This document shows, in pieces, positions 1 through 7,197 of a stretch of DNA of 64,000 nt. The DNA is from Parabacteroides sp. PH5-46 (GTDB taxonomy: Bacteria > Bacteroidota > Bacteroidia > Bacteroidales > Tannerellaceae), in assembly GCF_029892785.1 (NCBI RefSeq), contig NZ_JARXXA010000018.1, forward strand, positions 1 to 64,000, given 5' to 3'. The position numbers were made by a program, and so were the translations under genes. Below the pieces are notes generated by a model. That model ran no database searches. It worked only from the letters and a program-made list of their open reading frames with translations, and was not told the DNA's origin. How positions within the stretch are numbered: position 1 is the stretch's first letter; each line of letters begins with the position of its first letter.

Positions 1-129
1 AAAGATACTAATTCTTGCAGATATAAACAAGAAATAATCAAACTAATATATTGTCAATCAAATAAATGAAATGCTTTTAAGGATAGACTAAATAGCCTGA
101 TAATGTCAACTTTTGCGGATAGGTTTGTA

Positions 130-217
130 TATAAAAACTATCTACCTGCGCAGAGAGGGTACAGGTAGATAAAAAGAGCAGGGATAGTGCTATAATTGTC
201 TTGACATTCGCAATCAT
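130..217 (-). ncRNA. Candidate small RNA with its own promoter and terminator
   Basis: Read on the minus strand, a perfect TATCTTTG minus-7 box (224-231) is followed about 50 bases later by a 10-bp stem (arms 162-171 and 139-148, TATCTACCTG with CAGGTAGATA) and then a run of five T. That is the layout of a short transcript of about 85-90 nt ending at a rho-independent terminator. No reading frame of useful length lies inside it. It could instead be the leader of a gene to the left of the window. The RNA is inferred; only the promoter box and hairpin are seen. Confidence 0.3.
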
Positions 218-223
218 AGGCTA

Positions 224-231
224 CAAAGATA
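224..231 (-). promoter_or_regulatory. Minus-strand TATCTTTG minus-7 box
   Basis: The plus-strand sequence CAAAGATA reads TATCTTTG on the minus strand, an exact match to the Bacteroidetes primary sigma factor minus-7 consensus TAnnTTTG. No TTTG was found at the usual 19-21 bp upstream distance. It points away from the gene at 306 and toward the hairpin at 139-171. Confidence 0.45.
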
Positions 232-305
232 AAACATATATTTTGCAAGTAATGAAAAATAATTACTTTTACTTATTATTCTATATTTCAGAAAAACAAT
301 AAATT

Positions 306-941
306 ATGAAAGTAATAGCGATAAATGGTAGTCCGCATGCAAAAGGCAATACGTATCTGGCCTTGGCGGAAGTGGGAGTTTCATTGAAAGAAGAGGGTAT
401 TGATTATGAAATAATCCATGTGGGACATAAGCAAATACATGGTTGTATAGGTTGTGGTAAATGTCAGGAAAAGCGAAATGGTACTTGTGTAGCATTCAAT
501 GATGTGGTGAATGAGGTACTTCCTAAGTTAAAAGAGGCCGATGCTATTGTGCTTGGCTCACCGGTTTATTATGCAGGGATAGCCGGAACTATGAAATGCT
601 TCCTCGACAGGGCCTTTTATGTAGCAGGTGCTAATGGTGGTTGGTTTCGTCATAAAGTAGGAGCTGCCGTTGTAGCGGTTCGTCGTTCGGGAGGGACCAT
701 GACATTCAATAGTTTGAATCATTATTTCGGTTTGTCGGATATGCTGGTACCTACGTCTGTCTACTGGAATATTATTCACGGACTTATCCCTGGCGAAGCT
801 TCACAAGACCAGGAAGGGATAGAAGTAATGAACACAATAGGCAAGAATATAGCCTGGATGCTGAAAATGAAAGAAGAAACAAAAGATAAACTTACAGAGC
901 CTGCTTCATTCGCAAAAACATTTACCAATTTTATCCGGTAA
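306..941 (+). CDS. Iron-sulfur flavoprotein-like NAD(P)H-dependent reductase
   Basis: A 211-residue flavodoxin-fold protein. The N-terminus carries an FMN phosphate-binding loop (INGSPHAKGNT, residues 6-16), followed by a compact cysteine cluster C47-x2-C50-x2-C53-x7-C61. That spacing resembles the 4Fe-4S ligand motif of archaeal-type iron-sulfur flavoproteins, so an Fe-S centre beside FMN is possible. The GSPVYYAGIAG stretch near residue 85 is the second flavin loop. It likely transfers electrons from NAD(P)H or ferredoxin to a small acceptor in the cytoplasm. One base separates it from the glycerate kinase gene, so the two are probably co-transcribed. The physiological acceptor cannot be told from sequence. 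Confidence 0.82.
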   Translation: MKVIAINGSPHAKGNTYLALAEVGVSLKEEGIDYEIIHVGHKQIHGCIGCGKCQEKRNGTCVAFNDVVNEVLPKLKEADAIVLGSPVYYAGIAGTMKCFLDRAFYVAGANGGWFRHKVGAAVVAVRRSGGTMTFNSLNHYFGLSDMLVPTSVYWNIIHGLIPGEASQDQEGIEVMNTIGKNIAWMLKMKEETKDKLTEPASFAKTFTNFIR

Positions 942-942
942 T

Positions 943-2115
943 ATGAAAAAAATAGTTGTAGCATCTGACTCATTTAAGGGTTCTGTCTCCTCGTTAGAGG
1001 TAGCAGACAGTGTAGAAAAGGCTATTCATAAGGTATTTCCTGAATGTGAAGTTCTGAAGATTCCTGTAGCAGATGGGGGAGAGGGGACAACAGAATCCTT
1101 GGTTTATGCTATGAATGGGAAGATGATTTCCTGCGAAGTCCATGATCCATTGATGAATAAAATACAGGTACAATATGGCATTTTAGGAGATATGCAAACG
1201 GCTGTTATAGAAATGGCATCGGCTAGCGGATTACCTTTAGTGCCGAAGGAAAAGCGGAATCCAATGAAGACTACAACGTATGGCATCGGAGAATTAATAA
1301 AAGATGCATTAACTCGCGGTTGTCGCCATTTCCTGATTGGTATTGGAGGAAGTGCAACGAATGATGCAGGTACAGGTATGTTGCAGGCACTAGGCTTTCG
1401 TTTTCTGGATAAAGAAGGAAGAGAGTTGGGGCAAGGAGGTGAAATCCTTCAGGCAATTCATACAATAGATTGTTCGCAAGCAATGCCTCAATTGAAAGAT
1501 GCTTCTTTTACGATAGCCTGTGACGTAAACAATCCTTTTTCAGGAGAAAATGGAGCAGCTTATATTTATGCACGTCAAAAAGGTGCTGACGATGAAATGA
1601 TCCGTATACTGGATGAGGGATTAAGTCATTTTGCTGATGTTATAAAGAAGGAAATGCAGCAAGACATTAACGCTATCCCGGGAGCCGGAGCGGCTGGCGG
1701 ATTGGGAGGAGGTTTCCTGGCTTTCCTTCCTGCAATACTGAAACCGGGTATTCAAATGGTATTGGAAGCTTTACATTTTGCCGAACGAATCAAAGGAGCA
1801 GACCTGGTTATTACCGGAGAAGGAAAGCTTGATGCACAAACGGCGATGGGAAAAACTCCATCCGGAGTGCTTCAGGTTGCTCAGGCGCAAGGTATACCGG
1901 TGATAGCTATCGGTGGATCGGTAGAAGAAGCTGAATCATTGAATAAGCAAGGTTTTTTGGCTGTTTTTTCCATACTTTCCGGAATAGCAACTCTTCAGCA
2001 AGCCATGGATAAGGCATTTTCCATGCGCAATATTGAACGTATTATAGAACAGTTTTTACGCATTATCCTTTATTATAATGAAAGCGACATTAAAAAAGAT
2101 AGGGGAGGGTACTGA
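943..2115 (+). CDS. Glycerate kinase (GlxK/GarK family)
   Basis: Phosphorylates D-glycerate with ATP (family members usually make 2-phosphoglycerate), feeding glycerate into lower glycolysis. The 390-residue protein shows the family's N-terminal VASDSFKGS motif (about residues 6-14), PVADGGEGTTES (about 41-52), the glycine-rich GIGGSATNDAGTG (about 131-143) and GAGAAGGLGGG near residue 245. Length is normal for the family with a short charged C-terminal extension. It starts one base after the upstream flavoprotein stop, which implies translational coupling. No nearby gene shows where the glycerate comes from. Confidence 0.92.
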   Translation: MKKIVVASDSFKGSVSSLEVADSVEKAIHKVFPECEVLKIPVADGGEGTTESLVYAMNGKMISCEVHDPLMNKIQVQYGILGDMQTAVIEMASASGLPLVPKEKRNPMKTTTYGIGELIKDALTRGCRHFLIGIGGSATNDAGTGMLQALGFRFLDKEGRELGQGGEILQAIHTIDCSQAMPQLKDASFTIACDVNNPFSGENGAAYIYARQKGADDEMIRILDEGLSHFADVIKKEMQQDINAIPGAGAAGGLGGGFLAFLPAILKPGIQMVLEALHFAERIKGADLVITGEGKLDAQTAMGKTPSGVLQVAQAQGIPVIAIGGSVEEAESLNKQGFLAVFSILSGIATLQQAMDKAFSMRNIERIIEQFLRIILYYNESDIKKDRGGY

Positions 2116-2333
2116 TAATATATTTGAAGTACTAATGGAAAACACCACAAATTTCTATCCATGTATTTTTTTAGTTGTGAAAAGTGATAAACCGCTTGTG
2201 AAACTCTTATTTTAACAAGTTGTATAACTTGTGAAAACTGTTCAAAACATACCAAATTTAAGGGTAATTATTAAAGATAGTGTTTTTCGCATTAACTATA
2301 ATTAAATAGTTTTTAAGGATTGTATTTAAGGGC

Positions 2334-2341
2334 TACCTTTG
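2334..2341 (+). promoter_or_regulatory. TACCTTTG minus-7 box of ECF sigma gene
   Basis: TACCTTTG matches TAnnTTTG exactly and lies 61 bp before the sigma gene start. A TTTT run at 2311-2314 stands at the right distance for the weakly conserved minus-33 element. A 7-bp inverted repeat (ACAAGTT, loop GTAT, AACTTGT, 2215-2232) lies further upstream with no T-run, so it is not an obvious terminator. Confidence 0.5.
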
Positions 2342-2402
2342 TTTTGTCATCAGTAAGGAAGATGAATGTAGAAATAAAATAAACCCTATAAATAACAATA
2401 TT

Positions 2403-2912
2403 ATGAATGCGTTGCAATTTCAAAAACAATTATTGAGTTTACAAGACAACATGATGAATTTTGCTCTGATGTTAACAGCTAACAGAGAAGATGCTCAGGA
2501 TTTACTCCAAGACACAACTCTTAAAGTATTAGGTAATCAGGATAAGTTTGTCGATAATGTTAACTTCAAAGGCTGGGTCTTAACAGTTATGCGTAACATC
2601 TTTATCAATGATTACCATAAGGCTGTACGGGCGCAAACTGTAATAGACCAGAATACTGATGTTTATAATGTAGATGTCTATAATGAATCAGGCTTTAGTA
2701 ATCCGGAAGGTTCTTATGAAATACAAGAGATTACAAATGCCATAGGTCATCTGAATGAAGACTTGAAAGTACCGTTTTCTATGTATCTGAGTGGATATAA
2801 ATACAATGAGATTGCGGATAAGTTAAACATTCCTTTGGGAACAGTAAAAAGTCGTATTTTCTTTGCCCGCCAAGAGCTTCAGAAAGAATTAAAAGATTTT
2901 TACCAGAACTAA
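2403..2912 (+). CDS. ECF RNA polymerase sigma factor
   Basis: A 169-residue extracytoplasmic-function sigma-70 factor. Region 2 spans about residues 8-75 (AQDLLQDTTLKVL followed by FKGWVLTVMRNIFINDY), and region 4 covers about 105-165 with a helix-turn-helix at YNEIADKLNIPLGTVKSRI. It redirects RNA polymerase to a small regulon. No anti-sigma factor is encoded beside it, unlike the two sigma genes near 49.5 and 51 kb. It has a consensus primary promoter in front and a strong terminator behind, so it is a monocistronic unit. The signal it answers to is unknown. Confidence 0.9.
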   Translation: MNALQFQKQLLSLQDNMMNFALMLTANREDAQDLLQDTTLKVLGNQDKFVDNVNFKGWVLTVMRNIFINDYHKAVRAQTVIDQNTDVYNVDVYNESGFSNPEGSYEIQEITNAIGHLNEDLKVPFSMYLSGYKYNEIADKLNIPLGTVKSRIFFARQELQKELKDFYQN

Positions 2913-2936
2913 GATTGTGTTCATATATATATAATG

Positions 2937-2965
2937 AAAGCTGCTTTCAAAAGCAGCTTTTTTTA
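2937..2965 (+). terminator. Rho-independent terminator after ECF sigma gene
   Basis: A 10-bp perfect stem (AAAGCTGCTT, loop TCAA, AAGCAGCTTT) runs directly into a stretch of T. It lies 25 bp after the sigma stop codon. Confidence 0.9.
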
Positions 2966-3018
2966 TGCCGTATTCTTTGCTTTTTACAAATAAAACACAC
3001 ATATATTTAATATTTTAC

Positions 3019-3048
3019 TTTGTGAAGTTGTTTTTTTTAATAGCTTTG
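3019..3048 (+). promoter_or_regulatory. Promoter of Gfo/Idh/MocA gene
   Basis: TTTG (3019-3022) and TAGCTTTG (3041-3048) are separated by 18 bp, close to the Bacteroidetes primary promoter spacing. The position makes an in-frame GTG at 3048 impossible as a start because it overlaps the minus-7 box, so the ATG at 3099 is chosen for the downstream gene. Confidence 0.6.
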
Positions 3049-3098
3049 TGCTTTATCCTTCTGTTGTATTGTCTATAAATTATTATAATACTAATACT

Positions 3099-4385
3099 AT
3101 GAATCGACGGAATTTTTTGAAGAATGGCACGTTAGCAACTGCCGCGTTTACTATCTTACCTCGCACTGTTTTGGGAGGAGTGGGGCATTTGGCTCCAAGT
3201 GATCAAATTTCTTTAGGTATTATTGGGTGTGGAGCACAAGGGCGTTGGACTTTGGCGCCCGAATTTGCACGCCGGGCAAACTTAGTTGCGGCAGCTGATT
3301 GTGACTCCATTCGTCTGCAAGCCATGCAGGAAATTGTGGAAGGGGAAACTACTAAAGCAAAAGGGCAGGCTTATAAAGGGTTTAAGCAATATGCTGATTA
3401 CAAAGAACTGTTGGCTCGTAAAGACATAGACGGTGTGATCATTGCTACCCCCGATCATTGGCATGCAGTACAAACAATTGAAGCTTGTCGTGCAGGTAAG
3501 GATGTGTATGTTGAGAAGCCAATGTCGCATAGTATTGCCGAAGGGCGGGCCATGGCAGATGCCGTCGCCAAATATAACCGGGTTTTACAGGTAGGAAATA
3601 TGCAGCGTTCCTGGCGGAATTTCCGGCATGCCTGTGAGTTAGTCCGGAATGGATATATCGGAAAGATAAAAGAAATACAAGTTTCTGTTGGGCCTCCTCC
3701 CATACCGTATGATTTATCAGCTCAGCCGGTACCCAAGCATGTTAATTGGGAAAAATGGATTGGACCGGGACCAATGAAACCTTATAATGAGGAATTACTT
3801 CCTCCGATAGAGAAAAAAGTATTCCCAAACTGGCGTAATTATAAAGAGTTTGGAGGTGGAATGATAACAGACTGGGGGGCTCATATGTTTGATATTGCTC
3901 AATGGGCGATGGGAATGGATGACTCGGGACCGGTAGAATTTATACCTGCCGACGGAAAAGATTATAAAGCACTTACTATGTATTATGCCGATGGTACGGT
4001 AATGACCCATGAGCAATTCAGAAAAGACGAAGGCAATGGAGTTCGTTTCATTGGGGATAATGGCGTGATAGACATCAGCAGGAGCTTTTTAGATACAATT
4101 CCTGCTAAGTTGCAAAACCATGAAATAAAGGACAATGAGATTAAGCTTTATAGGAGTAATGATCATTATAACGACTTCCTTAATTCCATGAAAACACGCA
4201 AACAACCTCTAAGCACAGTAGAAGTAGGACATCGTACGACTTCCTTGTGCATGATTGTAAATCTATGTTACGAGTTGAAGCGGAAACTGACTTGGAATCC
4301 TGAAAAAGAAGAGTTTGCAAATGACAATGAAGCAAACAAATTACGTAGTAACCCAATAAGGGCTCCTTACAATTTGAATGTTTAA
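3099..4385 (+). CDS. Tat-exported Gfo/Idh/MocA family oxidoreductase
   Basis: A NAD(P)-dependent sugar or polyol oxidoreductase-like protein of 428 residues. It begins with a twin-arginine signal (MNRRNFLKNG, then a hydrophobic stretch to about residue 28), so it is predicted to be exported folded with its cofactor. The Rossmann segment LGIIGCGAQG follows, and DHWHAVQTIEAC and the EKPMSHS motif (family EKP) lie in the first half. GGGMITDWGAHMFDIAQWAMG in the C-terminal domain is typical of the secreted Bacteroidetes branch. The substrate is not readable; Bacteroidetes relatives act on glycosides or lie in glycan loci. It stands alone between its own promoter and a bidirectional hairpin. Confidence 0.88.
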   Translation: MNRRNFLKNGTLATAAFTILPRTVLGGVGHLAPSDQISLGIIGCGAQGRWTLAPEFARRANLVAAADCDSIRLQAMQEIVEGETTKAKGQAYKGFKQYADYKELLARKDIDGVIIATPDHWHAVQTIEACRAGKDVYVEKPMSHSIAEGRAMADAVAKYNRVLQVGNMQRSWRNFRHACELVRNGYIGKIKEIQVSVGPPPIPYDLSAQPVPKHVNWEKWIGPGPMKPYNEELLPPIEKKVFPNWRNYKEFGGGMITDWGAHMFDIAQWAMGMDDSGPVEFIPADGKDYKALTMYYADGTVMTHEQFRKDEGNGVRFIGDNGVIDISRSFLDTIPAKLQNHEIKDNEIKLYRSNDHYNDFLNSMKTRKQPLSTVEVGHRTTSLCMIVNLCYELKRKLTWNPEKEEFANDNEANKLRSNPIRAPYNLNV

Positions 4386-4405
4386 TGTAGGATAGTGAAA
4401 ATAAG

Positions 4406-4439
4406 TAAGGGAAAAGTTGATTAATCTTCTTTTCCCTTA
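4406..4439. terminator. Bidirectional terminator between convergent genes
   Basis: An 11-bp perfect inverted repeat (TAAGGGAAAAG and CTTTTCCCTTA) sits between the plus-strand oxidoreductase stop (4385) and the minus-strand bactofilin stop (4446). It is flanked by T-rich sequence on the right and A-rich on the left, so it can end transcripts from both sides. Confidence 0.75.
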
Positions 4440-4445
4440 TTTATT

Positions 4446-4901
4446 TTATTCTTCGTCGTTTAATTCGTTCCCGATAGTATAGCTTTCAATTACGGGAGCT
4501 TTGTTTTCAACAGGAAGGTCCAAATGCTGCATGGTATTTGTTTCACTATCTTCCAATGTCATGTTACAAGTACCAGAGAATTTAGCGCTTGGTTCAACAA
4601 CTAATGCCTGAGTAGTAATTATACCTTTTATAACAGCAGTTGGTTTCAGAACCAAAACTTCGCTGGTAGTAATGCTGCCAACAACTGTTCCCAGTATTTC
4701 AGCATTTACTGAAATGATGTCTCCTTCTACCTGAGCAGTCGGGCCAATCACAATTTTACCACCACAACTAATAGTTCCTTCAATTCTACCGTCTAAACGG
4801 AAGTCACCATCAGTTGTTACATCTCCTTTTACTGTTGTGCCAAAAGCCAACGCATTGTGTAGAACACCACTTGGAGCCTCATCATTATATTTTGTTCCCA
4901 T
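4446..4901 (-). CDS. Bactofilin (polymer-forming cytoskeletal protein)
   Basis: A 151-residue bactofilin. Bactofilins self-assemble into nucleotide-free filaments, usually at the membrane, and help position cell-wall or envelope machinery. Residues about 20-115 form a right-handed beta-helix of hydrophobic/glycine repeats (GTTVKGDVTTDGDFRLDGRIEG and onward), with short disordered ends as is usual. A minus-strand TATATTTG box (4937-4944) lies 36 bp upstream. It does not form an operon with the CARF nuclease gene behind it, since 242 bp separate them. Confidence 0.92.
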   Translation of the reverse strand: MGTKYNDEAPSGVLHNALAFGTTVKGDVTTDGDFRLDGRIEGTISCGGKIVIGPTAQVEGDIISVNAEILGTVVGSITTSEVLVLKPTAVIKGIITTQALVVEPSAKFSGTCNMTLEDSETNTMQHLDLPVENKAPVIESYTIGNELNDEE

Positions 4902-4936
4902 ACAAAAAGATTAATTATAGGTTATTAGATATTCGA

Positions 4937-4944
4937 CAAATATA
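4937..4944 (-). promoter_or_regulatory. TATATTTG minus-7 box of bactofilin gene
   Basis: CAAATATA on the plus strand reads TATATTTG on the minus strand, a full match to TAnnTTTG, 36 bp before the bactofilin ATG. No clear minus-33 element was found at the expected distance. Confidence 0.5.
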
Positions 4945-5143
4945 AGAATATTTTCAAATAATATAGAGTTTTCTCACTTTTTACTTTCAAAAAGACTAAC
5001 TAATTTAATCTTTTTTGAGGAAAACCCTTGTCAGTAATACAGATAAAACGATCTTTTAATAATCGAATTTAAATTGTTTTTAATCGTTCAGGATAAACTC
5101 ATTTTAATAATACTTTAAATCATATGATCGATTACAATTGTAC

Positions 5144-6256
5144 TTATATATGTATCCTGCCAGCCAATTTATCCAACCATTCGGGGAGAGTATCTATATA
5201 GTGTATTCGCTCGGAAGAATGGGATGGAGCAAATAATTCTATTTGCAAATCTCTACATTTTTCATGCAAAGAAGCATCCACCGGATAATAACTGGCCAGT
5301 ATAGCCTGCGAAATATCCCCTCCATAGGTTTCTCTTACGGCATCAACTTTATATACATCATTTTGAGTAACCTGCCCGGATTTACATTCTATGAAAATTA
5401 GTTTTTGTTCATTGTTTAATAAAACATCCACCTCGTTTTTCGTTTGCGGGCGTTCACTATCGGAATGAAAGACAACACTTTGCCATACTTCCGGTATAAT
5501 TGTTTGCCGTTTACTCCATTCACGTGCTTTGGCTGCTACCAAGGTTTCCCACCAACGCCCTTCAAAATATAGCATACAGCCATTTGGAAAAGGTATGTCA
5601 AGTAGTATTTTATCTTTCAATGTGATGAGTAACTCCCCATTGTCTTGTGCGAAACTCAACTGATCTGAAAACGTATGTTTTTCCGGCAATCTGTTCAATA
5701 GGCGATGACAATGTGAATCAAAATATTTCTGTATACGGCTATGTTCCTGTTTGTGTTCTTCAATAAAACGTTTAATATCTTTAGCCGATTTAATTTCTAC
5801 ATCACTAAGATGATCGTCATAAGCGGAAATTTTACTACCGTTTAATAGTAAAATTTCTTCATTTTCCAGGATACTATGAACCGGAAATCTTTCAAAAGTA
5901 TCCAGATTTACTACTTCTCCTCTTTGCGTAATATAAAAGGGAAATGCATTATGCTTTTTGGCAACAGAAAAGGCTGAAAACGCCATTATTTTTGTTCCCT
6001 CAGATAAATTATAAGCAAATTCGCCACTAAAATTCTGATGTATTTTATGACAAACATTCTTTATCCTTTCCGCATCATACGCTCCGATTAAATAAAACTT
6101 ATGACGAATGGAAGCGGGCAGCAATGAAAACATAGGCTGTGCCAAATTCCGGGTTTCATTTGTATAAAGAAGATGTATAAAATCAGGTCCAAACTCCTTT
6201 ACTCCATGGTAAGCAGAAGTTACATCCTTTCCTATTAATATAATATGATGTTTCAT
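5144..6256 (-). CDS. Card1/Can2-like CARF-domain nuclease (DUF1887 family)
   Basis: A 370-residue protein matching the size and layout of Card1/Can2: an N-terminal CARF sensor (about 1-140, with NLSEGTKIMAF at 83-93 in place of the usual GTK ligand-binding loop) and a C-terminal PD-(D/E)xK nuclease domain. Visible catalytic candidates are E237 (RWWETLV), D277 (KNEVDVLL) and E290-C-K292. Known members are activated by cyclic tetra-adenylate from type III CRISPR Cas10 and cut nucleic acids. No cas gene or repeat array occurs in this window, so the source of any signal is unknown. A TATCTTTA sequence (6265-6272, minus) sits almost at the ATG, which implies a nearly leaderless mRNA. Confidence 0.82.
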   Translation of the reverse strand: MKHHIILIGKDVTSAYHGVKEFGPDFIHLLYTNETRNLAQPMFSLLPASIRHKFYLIGAYDAERIKNVCHKIHQNFSGEFAYNLSEGTKIMAFSAFSVAKKHNAFPFYITQRGEVVNLDTFERFPVHSILENEEILLLNGSKISAYDDHLSDVEIKSAKDIKRFIEEHKQEHSRIQKYFDSHCHRLLNRLPEKHTFSDQLSFAQDNGELLITLKDKILLDIPFPNGCMLYFEGRWWETLVAAKAREWSKRQTIIPEVWQSVVFHSDSERPQTKNEVDVLLNNEQKLIFIECKSGQVTQNDVYKVDAVRETYGGDISQAILASYYPVDASLHEKCRDLQIELFAPSHSSERIHYIDTLPEWLDKLAGRIHI

Positions 6257-6317
6257 AATGAGGCTAAAGATACAATTTTATCTTTCAGTTAAATATTTAC
6301 TATAGCATAAAATATTG

Positions 6318-6348
6318 TTGTCCCTTTTGTAAAAAAATCGTACTTTTG
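6318..6348 (+). promoter_or_regulatory. Promoter upstream of HU-like gene
   Basis: TTG (6318-6320) and TACTTTTG (6341-6348, exact TAnnTTTG) are 20 bp apart. Transcription would begin near 6355, placing the whole palindrome array (6366-6447) in the 5' untranslated region of the HU-like mRNA. Confidence 0.5.
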
Positions 6349-6365
6349 TACCGATTTATTAGTCA

Positions 6366-6447
6366 GTTCACTAAGGTGGACGATGCGGCTCACGGAGGTG
6401 AGCCAGGTAGGTCACAAGGGTGAACCGGGTGGTTCATATGGGTGATC
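6366..6447. repeat. Array A: four 16-bp palindromes at 22-bp period
   Basis: Four imperfect 16-bp inverted repeats begin at 6366, 6388, 6410 and 6432, exactly 22 bp apart with 6-bp spacers. They read GTTCACTAAGGTGGAC, GCTCACGGAGGTGAGC, GGTCACAAGGGTGAAC and GTTCATATGGGTGATC. The array and its 3' flank TGCTGAAAAATA are homologous to array C at 51374-51455. Changes in one arm are often matched in the other (GTTCAC/GTGAAC versus GCTCAC/GTGAGC). Confidence 0.85.
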
Positions 6448-6501
6448 TGCTGAAAAATAGGGGGTAAAATTGATAAATAGTTATAAACCAACCAATACAC
6501 T

Positions 6502-7149
6502 ATGGGATTATATTATGATTTTTATGAGAGTCCTTCAGCGAAGGATACTTCCGAACGTACGCGGCTGCACGCACGTGTGGTTACATCAGGTACAACAACT
6601 ACCGACGAGCTTGTAGAGACGATACACAGCAATTCTACGCTTACTACTGCCGATGCCAAAGCGGCGCTTATATCCTTTGTCGAAGTGATGGGTAAGGAGT
6701 TATCGAGAGGGCGGCGCGTCCATCTCGAGGGGCTTGGTTATTTTCAGCTTACGCTTTCTTCGCCACCTGTTCAGTCTGCCAAAGAGGTACGTGCAGAGTC
6801 TGTTCGTGTAAAGTCGGTAGCTTTCCGCGCGGAGACTAGTTTTAAGAAGCGTTTTACAGCGGTTGAACTGGAACGTGCGAAAACAAAGCGCCACTCCAAC
6901 CGCTATTCGGAAACAGAAATAGACGGCCTATTGACCGCCTATTTTCATGATCACCATCACATTACCCGGCGAGAGTTTGCCCGTCTTTGCGGCTTTACCG
7001 AATCAACGGCCAAACGCCGTCTGCAAGCGCTATTAGCTGCCGGCAAATTACGAAACGCCGGCTACAGGAATTTCTCCCTGTATGAGCCGGTGGAAGGTTC
7101 AGTTTTTGATCCAGACATAAGTAGCAGTGGAGCGTCCCGGCAAGACTGA
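6502..7149 (+). CDS. HU-like DNA-binding protein with C-terminal winged helix
   Basis: A 215-residue protein. Residues about 1-125 match the Bacteroidetes HU-related family: an N-terminal helical part, then a beta-arm region with GRRVHLEGLGYFQLTL near 70-85 and FRAETSFKKRF near 110-120. The C-terminal third (about 130-195) has a helix-turn-helix look (ITRREFARLCGFTESTAKRRLQALLAAGKL), so it carries a second DNA-binding module that ordinary 90-residue HU proteins lack. It may act as a nucleoid protein or a regulator. It follows palindrome array A, which makes self-binding an obvious hypothesis but not one shown by sequence. Confidence 0.8.
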   Translation: MGLYYDFYESPSAKDTSERTRLHARVVTSGTTTTDELVETIHSNSTLTTADAKAALISFVEVMGKELSRGRRVHLEGLGYFQLTLSSPPVQSAKEVRAESVRVKSVAFRAETSFKKRFTAVELERAKTKRHSNRYSETEIDGLLTAYFHDHHHITRREFARLCGFTESTAKRRLQALLAAGKLRNAGYRNFSLYEPVEGSVFDPDISSSGASRQD

Positions 7150-7197
7150 ACGGATCGCTTCTTCTTTATCTTGTATCTCGAAGTCTACAAATTGTGC

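Larger units (their letters stand above)
1..305. other. Gene-free region at window edge
   Basis: I see no convincing coding region here. The stretch holds a strong inverted repeat (139-171), a minus-strand TATCTTTG box (224-231), and AT-rich sequence just before the first gene at 306. I could not find a clean TAnnTTTG box for that gene; TATATTTTG at 236-244 is one base too long. Confidence 0.6.

Noticed and set aside
3048-3098. GTG start at 3048 for the Gfo/Idh/MocA gene
   Set aside because: It overlaps the TAGCTTTG promoter box, and the ATG at 3099 begins a twin-arginine signal.
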